From the NCBI RefSeq assembly GCF_000196315.1, contig NC_014230.1, positions 1,880,001 through 1,944,000 on the forward strand: a stretch of DNA of 64,000 bases, given 5' to 3'. Below are positions 54,514-63,434 of this stretch, in pieces (within the stretch, counting starts at the first letter, position 1; every line of letters starts with the position of its first letter). This stretch comes from Croceibacter atlanticus HTCC2559. Lineage in GTDB: Bacteria; Bacteroidota; Bacteroidia; Flavobacteriales; Flavobacteriaceae. The position numbers and the translations under genes were made by a program. The notes under the pieces were generated by a model. That model worked only from the letters and a program-made list of their open reading frames with translations, was not told where the DNA came from and made no database searches.

Positions 54514-56940
54514 ATGAAAATTTCTTACAACTGGCTTAAACAGTTTATCCAGATAGACTGGGCACCCGAAAAAACAAGTGAACTTTTAACAGATTTAGGT
54601 CTTGAAGTAGAAGGTATTGAAGCCTTTCAAAGCGTGAAAGGTGGTTTAGAAGGTGTTGTTGTAGGAGAAGTGCTTACGTGTGAGCCTCATCCTAATGCAG
54701 ATCGATTAAAAGTAACCACAGTAAATGTAGGAGAGCAAACACCTTTACATATTGTATGTGGAGCACCTAATGTAGCTAAAGGTCAAAAAGTACCTGTTGT
54801 AACAGTAGGTAGCACTTTATATGACGAGAATGGTGAGCCTTGGGTTATAAAAAAAGGTAAGATAAGAGGTGAGGTTAGTGAAGGTATGATTTGTGCCGAA
54901 GACGAGTTAGGCTTAGGGAAGAGCCATGATGGTATTATGGTATTAGATGAGTCACTTAAAGTAGGTACACCTGTAGCAGATATCTTTGATATAGAGAATG
55001 ATGTAGTATTCGAGATTGGATTAACACCAAACAGAGCAGACGCTATGAGTCATTGGGGTGTTGCTAGAGATTTAAAAGCAGGTTTAATACAGCAAGAGCA
55101 TGCCGTTACCTTAAATACACCATCTGTTAGTAAATTTAAAGTTGAAAATAGAAGCAGACGTATAGCTATTAATGTTGAAGATACAGATTTAGCACCAAGG
55201 TATTGCGGAACTACAATTACTGGTATTAAGGTAGCAGAGTCTCCAAAATGGTTGAAGAATAGATTGTTAGCAATAGGATTAACTCCTAAAAACAATGTTG
55301 TAGATGTTACTAACTATGTTATGCATGAGTTAGGACAACCATTACATGCATTTGATGCAGACCGTATTGAAGGTGATGTTATAAATGTAAAAACGCTACC
55401 TGCAGGAACAAAATTCACAACTTTAGATGAGGTAGAACGTGAGTTACACGAAAATGACTTGATGATTTGCGATGCAAATAAACCATTATGCATTGCAGGT
55501 GTATTTGGAGGTGTAAATTCTGGTGTTACAGAACATACAAATAGCATTTTCTTAGAGAGCGCTTATTTTAATCCTGTAAGCGTACGTAAAACAGCTAAAA
55601 GACATGGGTTAAATACAGATGCATCTTTTAGGTTTGAACGTGGAATAGATCCAGAAAGTACAGAATATGCATTAAAACGAGCAGTCTTATTAATACAAGA
55701 ACTTGCGGGTGGAGATGTTACAATGGATTCTGAAGACTATTACCCTAAAAAGTTTGAAGACTTTCAAGTCTTTTTAACATTCGATAAGATTAATACACTT
55801 ATAGGTGAAGAAATACCTACAGAAACTATTAAATCTATATTGGCATCTTTAGAAATAAAGGTGAACAACGTTACAGAAACTGGCTTAGGACTTACAATAC
55901 CTTCCTATAGAGTAGATGTGCAAAGACAATCGGATGTTATTGAAGAAATACTTAGAGTATATGGATACAATAATATTAAGGTTGGTAAGAAGTTAAATGC
56001 TTCTATGTCTAATTCTGGTCGATTTGATGATTATAAATTACAGAATGTTGTAGGAAATCAACTTACGTCTCAAGGCTTTTACGAAATGCTGTCTAATTCT
56101 TTAACAGCAGAGCGTTATGCAGAACTAAGTGAACAATCTAATCCTAAGCACGCAGTTAAAATGCTAAATCCATTAAGTCAGGATTTAAGTGTATTGAGAC
56201 AGAATATGTTGTTTTCAGGCTTAGAGTCCATTGCTTTTAATGTAAATAGAAAGCGTGCCGATTTAAAATTGTTTGAATTTGGTAAAACCTACCACAATTA
56301 TGATAGTGGTAGAGTAGAAGCTAAACATTTAGCTATTTATTTAACAGGAGATCGTAATACAGAGGCTTGGAATATAGTGCAAAAGCCAAGCGACTTCTTT
56401 TTGCTCAAAGGTACAATTGAAGCGATTTTAAATAGATTAGGTATTTCTAAACTTAATTACGCGCCTACAAAGCATTCCGATCTTTCTGAAGGTATGAGTA
56501 TTTCTTTAGGAAAAACAACCTTGGTAGATTTTGGTATAGTAAACAAAACTCTTTGTAAAAAGATGAATGTTGATCAAGATGTGCTTTTTGCAGATTTTAA
56601 TTGGGACAATGTGTTGCTAATGGCTTCTAAACAACGTTTTAAGTTAAATGACATTCCTAAATATCCTAAAGTGAGAAGAGATTTTGCTTTACTATTAGAT
56701 GATAATGTAAATTTCTCTCAGATAGATGACATTGCACAAAAAACAGAACGTAAACTACTTAAAGATGTAAGTCTTTTTGATGTTTATGAAGGAAAAAATT
56801 TGCCAAACGGAAAGAAGAGTTATGCAGTGAGCTTTATTTTACAAGATGAAAATAAAACCTTGACAGATAAACAGGTTGATAAAATCATGGGGAAATTGCA
56901 GCATCAATTCGAAAACCAATTAGGAGCAGAGCTTAGATAA
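54514..56940 (+). CDS. pheT: Phenylalanine-tRNA ligase, beta subunit
   Basis: About 808 residues from ATG 54514 (MKISYNWLKQFIQIDWAPEKTSELL). A TTG at 54490 is in frame but overlaps the -7 element of the promoter, so I favour the ATG. The tRNA-binding OB domain (about 42-150) includes EVLTCEPHPNADRLKVTTVNVG and ICAEDELGLG; then B3/B4 editing domain, B5 (about 400-470), the synthetase-like core and a C-terminal anticodon-binding FDX-ACB domain (about 715-808; KYPKVRRDFALLLDDNV). Alpha subunit pheS is not in the window, as is usual in Bacteroidota. Confidence 0.94.
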   Translation: MKISYNWLKQFIQIDWAPEKTSELLTDLGLEVEGIEAFQSVKGGLEGVVVGEVLTCEPHPNADRLKVTTVNVGEQTPLHIVCGAPNVAKGQKVPVVTVGSTLYDENGEPWVIKKGKIRGEVSEGMICAEDELGLGKSHDGIMVLDESLKVGTPVADIFDIENDVVFEIGLTPNRADAMSHWGVARDLKAGLIQQEHAVTLNTPSVSKFKVENRSRRIAINVEDTDLAPRYCGTTITGIKVAESPKWLKNRLLAIGLTPKNNVVDVTNYVMHELGQPLHAFDADRIEGDVINVKTLPAGTKFTTLDEVERELHENDLMICDANKPLCIAGVFGGVNSGVTEHTNSIFLESAYFNPVSVRKTAKRHGLNTDASFRFERGIDPESTEYALKRAVLLIQELAGGDVTMDSEDYYPKKFEDFQVFLTFDKINTLIGEEIPTETIKSILASLEIKVNNVTETGLGLTIPSYRVDVQRQSDVIEEILRVYGYNNIKVGKKLNASMSNSGRFDDYKLQNVVGNQLTSQGFYEMLSNSLTAERYAELSEQSNPKHAVKMLNPLSQDLSVLRQNMLFSGLESIAFNVNRKRADLKLFEFGKTYHNYDSGRVEAKHLAIYLTGDRNTEAWNIVQKPSDFFLLKGTIEAILNRLGISKLNYAPTKHSDLSEGMSISLGKTTLVDFGIVNKTLCKKMNVDQDVLFADFNWDNVLLMASKQRFKLNDIPKYPKVRRDFALLLDDNVNFSQIDDIAQKTERKLLKDVSLFDVYEGKNLPNGKKSYAVSFILQDENKTLTDKQVDKIMGKLQHQFENQLGAELR

Positions 56941-56948
56941 TTATTAAG

Positions 56949-56992
56949 TGTTTAATGCATTTCAATATATGTTGAAATGCATTAAACATTTT
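56949..56992. terminator. Bidirectional terminator between pheT and ggt
   Basis: A 17-bp perfect stem TGTTTAATGCATTTCAA / TTGAAATGCATTAAACA with a 6-nt loop lies between the convergent pheT and ggt genes. A T-rich tail follows on the plus strand (TTTTATT). Confidence 0.78.
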
Positions 56993-57049
56993 ATTCTAAA
57001 TCTATTATAAATTAAAACTCCTGTAGAGCTCTATTTATTTAGAGATATC

Positions 57050-58741
57050 TTAAAATCCAATTGCAGTATCATCTCCACGTCTATCTGCGCCACCTTCAAG
57101 CTTGCCATCTGGCATAATGAGAATACCATCTACCTTTCCTATAATAGGACTTTCCTCTTCATTTATTAAGTAACCTTTTTCTTTAAGTGTAATCAACTCT
57201 TCAGTAGAAAACACATCTGGTTCAAACCTTATAACATCTGGTAGCCATTGGTGATGAAATCTTGGAGCATCAACTGCTTCTTGCATAGTCATATTAAACT
57301 CCTGCACATTTAAGATAGTCTGTAGTACAGATGTAATTATGGTACTTCCGCCTGGTGTGCCAACACTCATCCAAAGTTTACCATCTTTTTCAACAATTGT
57401 TGGAGTCATACTACTTAGCATACGTTTTTCTGGAGCTATGCTATTTGCTTCTGCGCCAATTAATCCAAACATATTAGGAACGCCTGGCTTACTGCTAAAA
57501 TCGTCCATTTCATTATTTAGAAAGAAACCTAATTCATCCACATATAATTTAGAACCATAAGCGCCATTAAGTGTTGTGGTTACAGAAATGGCATTTCCAT
57601 AAGAATCTATTATAGAATAGTGTGTAGTTTCATCACTCTCGTAGCCTATTATATTTCCGTGAGAAACATTGGAAGATTTAGTGGCATTATCCCAACTAAA
57701 ACTTTTCATTCTTTGGGTTAAATATGCTTCAGAAATTAGTGAATCTAAAGGAATGTCTGTAAAATCTGGATCGCCTAACCAATGACTTCTGTCTGCGTAA
57801 GCACGTCGTTCTGCTTCTGTTATAAGTTGTATGTATTTAGCAGAGTTGTGTTTATACTGTTGCAAATCATACGGCTCTATCATTCCCATAATTTGAGCCA
57901 AGCAAATGCCACCACTACTTGGAGGTGACATACTTATGATTTTTAAATTGTCATATGTAAATGTGATTGGTTCACGCCATACAGCATCGTAGGCTTTTAA
58001 ATCTTCAAGAGTAATAAGACCACCTTTTTCTGACAGAAACTTCACTAATTTTTGTCCAGTTTCACCTGTATAAAACTCATTTTCTCCGTTAGTGGCAATT
58101 CGTTTTAATGTTTTAGCTAGTGCAATATTTTTCACTGTATCTGTAAGAGTTTCAGAATACAATGTTGTCTTACCATTAACCGAATCAAAAACTGGCGCAT
58201 AATACTCAAGGCGTTCTTTTTGGTTTTTAGTTATAACGTAGCCTTGTTCTGCAAGTTTAATTACCGGCATTAATAAACTGTCTATTGTCATACTTCCAAA
58301 TGTTCTGTGTGCTTCAAAAATTCCTGCAATTGTACCAGGAACACCAACAGCTTTAGCACCAACTGTGCTTAAATTTGGTATTATATTACCGTTTTTATCT
58401 TGGTACATTGTTTTGCTAGCTAATAATGGTGCTTTTTCTCGATAGTCCAATGCGCCTGTTTCTCCATTTTCTAATCGATACACCATAAAACCGCCACCGC
58501 CAAGATTTCCTGCAAATGGAAAGGTAACTGCTAAAGCCATTTCTGTGGCAAACATTGCATCAAAGGCATTACCGCCTTGTTCAAGAATTTCACTACCAAT
58601 TTTAGAGGCCTCTGCTCTTGCAGAAACTACCATAGCGTTTTCTGCAATAGGTCCATATTTTGGTGTTTTTTTAGGCTCTGGTTTAGTTTTACAACTTAAA
58701 GCTACAATGCATAAAAATAGGAGGCTAAGGTAAATTCTCAT
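57050..58741 (-). CDS. ggt: Gamma-glutamyltransferase lipoprotein
   Basis: A 563-residue lipoprotein (MRIYLSLLFLCIVALSC, lipid Cys 17), so the enzyme is in the envelope. It transfers or hydrolyses the gamma-glutamyl group of glutathione and related peptides. Autocleavage occurs before T372 in ETTHYSIID, the Ntn nucleophile. Binding residues are seen in DYREKAP (R101), MSPPSSGG, DRSHWLGDP and SSMTPTIV; the lid and GGGGFMVYR region are present. Its start overlaps the last 17 bp of the ACP phosphodiesterase-like gene, so they are coupled. Confidence 0.93.
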   Translation of the reverse strand: MRIYLSLLFLCIVALSCKTKPEPKKTPKYGPIAENAMVVSARAEASKIGSEILEQGGNAFDAMFATEMALAVTFPFAGNLGGGGFMVYRLENGETGALDYREKAPLLASKTMYQDKNGNIIPNLSTVGAKAVGVPGTIAGIFEAHRTFGSMTIDSLLMPVIKLAEQGYVITKNQKERLEYYAPVFDSVNGKTTLYSETLTDTVKNIALAKTLKRIATNGENEFYTGETGQKLVKFLSEKGGLITLEDLKAYDAVWREPITFTYDNLKIISMSPPSSGGICLAQIMGMIEPYDLQQYKHNSAKYIQLITEAERRAYADRSHWLGDPDFTDIPLDSLISEAYLTQRMKSFSWDNATKSSNVSHGNIIGYESDETTHYSIIDSYGNAISVTTTLNGAYGSKLYVDELGFFLNNEMDDFSSKPGVPNMFGLIGAEANSIAPEKRMLSSMTPTIVEKDGKLWMSVGTPGGSTIITSVLQTILNVQEFNMTMQEAVDAPRFHHQWLPDVIRFEPDVFSTEELITLKEKGYLINEEESPIIGKVDGILIMPDGKLEGGADRRGDDTAIGF

Positions 58742-59330
58742 GAGATAATAATGTTGGAAGTAAGTCTTCTACGTAAGTTTCTAAATCTTCAAAAAACGTT
58801 CGAAATTCTTTTTCAAATTCTGAGTAGAATTTCTGTAAATCATAAACCGCCAAATGCATATCACTTCGGCGTTTTGTTCTAATGTTCATTTGATATAAAA
58901 TCTTTCCAATGCCATCAATAGTAGCATAACTTAATAACCAATTATGCTCTGTCATCACTGGCAGAAATGATTGTACACGTTTGGGTAAAATACTGTATTG
59001 GTTTTCTAGGAGTGTGTAAAATTCATTTACATATTCTGATAGCGGTTGTGGATGAAAATCGTTCCAGTTTTTGGCTAAATAATGGTCATAAAGAATATCT
59101 ACGATAACGGTACTGTAATGAGAGTATTTGGGAAAGAGGCGAGATACACTTTCTCTAACAATAGGGTGTGAGTCTGTGTAGGTGTCTATCGCACGGTGCA
59201 AGGTAATTCCTGTGCGCATACGCTCTGGATATTTTAAAAATGACTTTCCTTTAATGGAGTCTGCAGCAAAATTCCCTATTTTGAGCAAATCGTCATCCTT
59301 AGACAGGTAAATATGAGCAAGGTAATTCAT
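58725..59330 (-). CDS. Acyl-carrier-protein phosphodiesterase-like protein (AcpH family)
   Basis: A 201-residue cytoplasmic protein. The start MNYLAHIYLSKDDDLLKIGNFAADSIKG, HRAIDTYTDSHP (about 47-58) and VDILYDHYLAKNW are the conserved metal-binding segments of the AcpH family, which removes the phosphopantetheine arm from ACP in E. coli. The Asp/His pattern (HRAID, TDSHP, DHYLA) fits a metal-dependent phosphohydrolase. Whether it truly acts on ACP in this organism is not known. It overlaps ggt by 17 bp. Confidence 0.85.
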   Translation of the reverse strand: MNYLAHIYLSKDDDLLKIGNFAADSIKGKSFLKYPERMRTGITLHRAIDTYTDSHPIVRESVSRLFPKYSHYSTVIVDILYDHYLAKNWNDFHPQPLSEYVNEFYTLLENQYSILPKRVQSFLPVMTEHNWLLSYATIDGIGKILYQMNIRTKRRSDMHLAVYDLQKFYSEFEKEFRTFFEDLETYVEDLLPTLLSHENLP

Positions 59331-59363
59331 TAGGCCGAAGTTACAACATCGGTTTTGAAATAG

Positions 59364-59371
59364 TATATTTG
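59364..59371 (+). promoter_or_regulatory. -7 element upstream of glmM
   Basis: TATATTTG matches TAnnTTTG. It is 155 nt before the glmM start, so the leader would be unusually long (about 150 nt); no TTG lies at the right distance. A 39-residue open frame in the leader (59385-59504) was not accepted as a gene. Confidence 0.35.
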
Positions 59372-59526
59372 TTCTTGAAAATTAATGAATGTCTCTTTAG
59401 AGAATTCCAACACCATAAATAGTTATAGTTTAGTGGTTAAAAAGACTTTTAAAGTAAAGCTAACGTTGTTTAAATTACATATCACTAATTTTCTAACCAG
59501 CTAATTATCAAAATTAAAACTTAAGA

Positions 59527-60915
59527 ATGACTCTAATAAAATCTATATCAGGAATACGCGGTACCATTGGTGGTAATGTAGGAGATAACTTAACACCAAT
59601 TGATGCTGTTAAATTTGCAAGTGCTTATGGTACTTGGCTAAAGCAGCAAAGAACTAAAGATAATTACAGAGTTGTTGTAGGTAGAGATGCTCGTATTTCT
59701 GGAGAAATGATACAAAACTTAGTAATGAATACCCTAGTTGGTTTAGGAATTCATGTTATAGATTTAGGACTTTCTACAACTCCAACTGTTGAGGTTGCCG
59801 TACCAATGGAGCACGCCGATGGTGGTATAATTTTAACTGCAAGTCACAACCCCAAACAATGGAATGCACTTAAACTTTTAAACCATAAAGGTGAATTTTT
59901 GAATGGTGCTGAAGGACAAAAAATATTAGACATAGCAGAAGGTGCAAATATAACGTTTGCTGAAGTTGATGATCTTGGAGAAATAACTAAGAACGATGCG
60001 TACTTTGATTTGCATATTGAAGAAATTTTAAACTTAGATTTGGTAGATGCCGATGCAATAAGAAAAGCAAACTTTAAGGTTGTGGTAGATGGTGTTAATA
60101 GTACAGGTGGTTTAGCAATACCAATGCTTTTAAATGAGCTAGGTGTAGAAACTGTAAAACTTTATTGCGAACCTAATGGTCAATTTCCACATAATCCTGA
60201 ACCCTTAAAAGAACACTTAGGAGATATTTGTAAACTTGTAGTTGAAGAACATGCAGATTTTGGTGTTGTTGTAGATCCAGATGTAGATCGCTTAGCGTTT
60301 ATTGATGAAACAGGAGAAATGTTTGGTGAAGAATACACATTGGTAGCTGTTGCAGATTATATCTTAGGAAAGCAAAAAGGAAACACTGTTAGTAATATGA
60401 GTTCTTCAAGAGCATTAAGAGATGTTACGGAGAAACATGGTGGTAGTTACCAAGCAAGTGCTGTTGGAGAGGTTAATGTTGTACAGCTTATGAAAGATAC
60501 AGATGCTGTAATTGGTGGAGAAGGCAATGGAGGTATTATTTACCCAGAATTACATTACGGTCGTGATAGTCTTGTTGGAGTAGCATTATTTTTAACGCAC
60601 TTAGCAGAAAAGAAGATGAAAGTTTCTGAGCTTAGGGCAACATATCCTAGCTATTTTATGAGCAAGAATAAAATACAATTAACACCAGAGTTAGATGTAG
60701 ATGCTATTTTAGAAGCTGTTGAAGCGCATTACAAAGATGAAGAAGTTACCACAATTGATGGTGTAAAAATAGATTTTGCAGAAAATTGGGTTCACTTGAG
60801 AAAAAGTAATACAGAGCCTATAATTAGAGTTTATACCGAAGCAAAAAGTCAAGAAGAAGCAGATCAACTAGCTAAAGACATGATGACAGTTGTTGAGAGT
60901 ATTGCTAAAAAATAA
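59527..60915 (+). CDS. glmM: Phosphoglucosamine mutase (GlmM type)
   Basis: A 462-residue alpha-D-phosphohexomutase that makes glucosamine-1-phosphate for peptidoglycan and LPS. The active-site serine is S106 in TASHNPKQWN; the metal loop is DPDVDRLAF (near 250); GEGNGGIIYPELHYGRDSLV and the C-terminal LRKSNTEPIIRVYTEA bind sugar and phosphate. The loop is DPDVDR and not the DGDGDR of E. coli GlmM, so phosphomannomutase is the main alternative. It ends at a good terminator (60920). Confidence 0.82.
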   Translation: MTLIKSISGIRGTIGGNVGDNLTPIDAVKFASAYGTWLKQQRTKDNYRVVVGRDARISGEMIQNLVMNTLVGLGIHVIDLGLSTTPTVEVAVPMEHADGGIILTASHNPKQWNALKLLNHKGEFLNGAEGQKILDIAEGANITFAEVDDLGEITKNDAYFDLHIEEILNLDLVDADAIRKANFKVVVDGVNSTGGLAIPMLLNELGVETVKLYCEPNGQFPHNPEPLKEHLGDICKLVVEEHADFGVVVDPDVDRLAFIDETGEMFGEEYTLVAVADYILGKQKGNTVSNMSSSRALRDVTEKHGGSYQASAVGEVNVVQLMKDTDAVIGGEGNGGIIYPELHYGRDSLVGVALFLTHLAEKKMKVSELRATYPSYFMSKNKIQLTPELDVDAILEAVEAHYKDEEVTTIDGVKIDFAENWVHLRKSNTEPIIRVYTEAKSQEEADQLAKDMMTVVESIAKK

Positions 60916-60919
60916 GTGT

Positions 60920-60958
60920 AAAGGTCAAGAAGCATTTAGTGTATTGACCTTTTTTTTG
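60920..60958 (+). terminator. Terminator of glmM
   Basis: A 9-bp stem AAAGGTCAA / TTGACCTTT with a 15-nt loop, followed by TTTTTT. Confidence 0.85.
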
Positions 60959-61004
60959 CATACAAGAGCTTTTAAACTCACTAATGGATAGATAAAACCA
61001 ACAC

Positions 61005-63434
61005 ATGAATCCAAGCATTAAAAAACTAATTCCTCACATACTTGTAATAATAGGCTTTATAATAGTCTCAATGGCTTACTTCAGTCCATTGTTAGAGGGC
61101 AAAAAACTTAATCAAAGTGATATAGCTCAGTATAAAGGGATGTCTAAAGAGCAAACAGATTTTAGAGATGCTACTGGTGAAGAACCCTATTGGACAAATG
61201 CAGCTTTTGGTGGAATGCCTACCTATCAATTAGGCGCGCAGTACCCTTATAGTTTCAACAAAATGTTAGATAGAACGTTACGTTTTCTGCCTAGACCAGC
61301 AGATTATATGTTCTTGTTTTTTATTGGTATTTACATACTGTTAATTATTTTAAAGGTAGACTGGAAGTTAGCTATAATAGCATCTTTGGCATTTGGGTTA
61401 TCTACCAATATGTTAGATATATTAAGTGCCGGCCACAATGCAAAAGCTCATGCTATTGCATATATGCCTTTAGTACTAGCAGGAATTTTACTCATATTTA
61501 AAGGACGTCATATTTGGGGCTTTCTCTTATTGGCTGTTAGTATGAGTTTGGAAATAATGGCTAACCATTTTCAAATGACATATTACCTATTGTTATTAGT
61601 AGTGATTATTGGTATAGTTTATTTAATAGATGCTATTAAGAAAAAACAACTGCCGCACTTTTTTAAATGTATAGGTATTATGATAATTGCTGTGGTTATT
61701 GGTATAGCCACAAACGCTACCAGTCTTTTAGCAACTAAAGAATACACAGCATTTAGTACAAGAGGAGAATCTGCTATTACAGTTAATACAGATGGCTCGA
61801 TTTCAGAAAAACAAGATGGATTAAGTTTTGATTATATTACTGAATACAGCTATGGTATTTTAGAAACCTTAAATTTATTTATTCCAAGATTTATGGGTGG
61901 CTCTTCTTTAGAGTCGCTTCCTGAGGACTCTAAAACAGTTGAGGAAGTTATTAAATTAGGAGCTTCACCTCAACAAGCTAATCAATTTGTACAACAAGTC
62001 CCAATGTATTGGGGAGATCAAACCTTTGTTGGAGCACCAGCATATATAGGAGCTACTATTATATTTTTATTTGTGTTTGCCTTGTTTATGGTAAAAGGCA
62101 GATTAAAATATTGGGTAGTAGCAGGTATTGTATTATCTCTGTTTTTAAGTTGGGGAAAAAATCTAGAGTTTCTCACACGTTTCTTTATAGATTATGTACC
62201 AATGTATGATAAGTTTAGAGCTGTATCTACAACTCAGGTTATTTTAAGGTTGTGTATACCTATTTTAGCTGTGTTTGGACTAACTCAACTATTTAATAAC
62301 GTAGTACGTAAAGAAGAAAAATTAAATGCTTTAAAATGGACTAGTATTATACTTGGCGGAATAACACTAATAATTTTAGCCTTTAATAACACACTTTTCA
62401 ATTTCGAAAGCCCTTATGATACTATGTTTATAGAACAAATGGGTGTCGATTTTGTAAAGGCCATCCGTGAAGATCGTGCTACACTCTTATCTGAAGATAC
62501 TTTAAGAACACTAATACTTATTGCGCTAGTTGCTGTTTTAATCTTTGGTTACATTAAGGAAAAAATAAATGAAAAGCTTGTAGTGGCAGGTTTGGTGATC
62601 TTAGTCTTATTTGATTTAGTTGGTGTAGATAAGCGTTACGTTAATGATGATAACTTTGTGTCTAAATATTTAATAGATCAGCCATTTCAACCTAACAGTG
62701 CAGACCAGGAAATTTTAAAAGATAAAGGAAACTATCGTGTTTTAGATTTAAGCGGAAGCCCATTAAATTCAGCTAGAGCATCATTCTTTCATAACTCAAT
62801 TGGTGGATATCACGGTGCAAAGCCAAAACGTATGCAAGACTTGTTTGAGTTTCATGTGTATGAAGGCAATCAAGCGGTTTTAAATATGCTTAATGTTAAG
62901 TATAATATTATTAAAAATGAAGGAAACCTATTTGCACAACGAAATCCTTATGCTAACGGAAACGCTTGGTTTGTAGATAGTATTCAAGAAACAAGAACTG
63001 ATAATGAAGTAATTCTTTATTTAAGTTTCCTAAACACAAAAGAGAAAGCGTTAATTACTCCAGAATTTACTTCAAACCTAAAGCAGCACACATTTAAAAA
63101 AGATTCTACGGCTACTATAAACTTAAAGAGTTATCAACCTAACGAATTAATTTATGAGAGTAAGTCTTCTCAAGATGCATTTGCTGTCTTTTCAGAGATC
63201 TACTATGAAAACGGTTGGAAAGCTTTTATAGATGAAAAAGAAGTCGATATTTTAAGAGTCAATTATACGTTAAGAGGTCTTGAAATACCTTCTGGAACTC
63301 ATGAAATTGTATTTAGGTTTGAACCTAAAGTTATTAAAACTGGTAGTACTATAGTTTTAGCAAGCTCTATTCTTTTAATGTTATTAATCTTAGGCGGTAT
63401 TTTTTACGAGTTTAAGGAAAAAAATAAAACGTAA
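61005..63434 (+). CDS. YfhO family membrane protein
   Basis: An 809-residue inner-membrane protein with about 12 hydrophobic segments in the first 530 residues, a long extracytoplasmic part (about 560-780), and a last helix near the C-terminus (about 784-803). Segments such as GGMPTYQLGAQYPYSF and PLNSARASFFHNSIGGYHGAKPKR are typical of the large Bacteroidota YfhO proteins, which have a GT-C glycosyltransferase-like topology. In B. subtilis YfhO adds sugars to teichoic acids; the flavobacterial function is unknown, but lipid-linked sugar transfer is likely. A glycosyltransferase gene starts right at its stop. Confidence 0.85.
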   Translation: MNPSIKKLIPHILVIIGFIIVSMAYFSPLLEGKKLNQSDIAQYKGMSKEQTDFRDATGEEPYWTNAAFGGMPTYQLGAQYPYSFNKMLDRTLRFLPRPADYMFLFFIGIYILLIILKVDWKLAIIASLAFGLSTNMLDILSAGHNAKAHAIAYMPLVLAGILLIFKGRHIWGFLLLAVSMSLEIMANHFQMTYYLLLLVVIIGIVYLIDAIKKKQLPHFFKCIGIMIIAVVIGIATNATSLLATKEYTAFSTRGESAITVNTDGSISEKQDGLSFDYITEYSYGILETLNLFIPRFMGGSSLESLPEDSKTVEEVIKLGASPQQANQFVQQVPMYWGDQTFVGAPAYIGATIIFLFVFALFMVKGRLKYWVVAGIVLSLFLSWGKNLEFLTRFFIDYVPMYDKFRAVSTTQVILRLCIPILAVFGLTQLFNNVVRKEEKLNALKWTSIILGGITLIILAFNNTLFNFESPYDTMFIEQMGVDFVKAIREDRATLLSEDTLRTLILIALVAVLIFGYIKEKINEKLVVAGLVILVLFDLVGVDKRYVNDDNFVSKYLIDQPFQPNSADQEILKDKGNYRVLDLSGSPLNSARASFFHNSIGGYHGAKPKRMQDLFEFHVYEGNQAVLNMLNVKYNIIKNEGNLFAQRNPYANGNAWFVDSIQETRTDNEVILYLSFLNTKEKALITPEFTSNLKQHTFKKDSTATINLKSYQPNELIYESKSSQDAFAVFSEIYYENGWKAFIDEKEVDILRVNYTLRGLEIPSGTHEIVFRFEPKVIKTGSTIVLASSILLMLLILGGIFYEFKEKNKT

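Noticed and set aside
59385-59504. A 39-residue open frame in the long leader of glmM, just after a -7 element.
   Set aside because: The composition is not like a conserved small protein, and in AT-rich DNA a frame of this length is expected by chance. Kept only as a possible leader feature.
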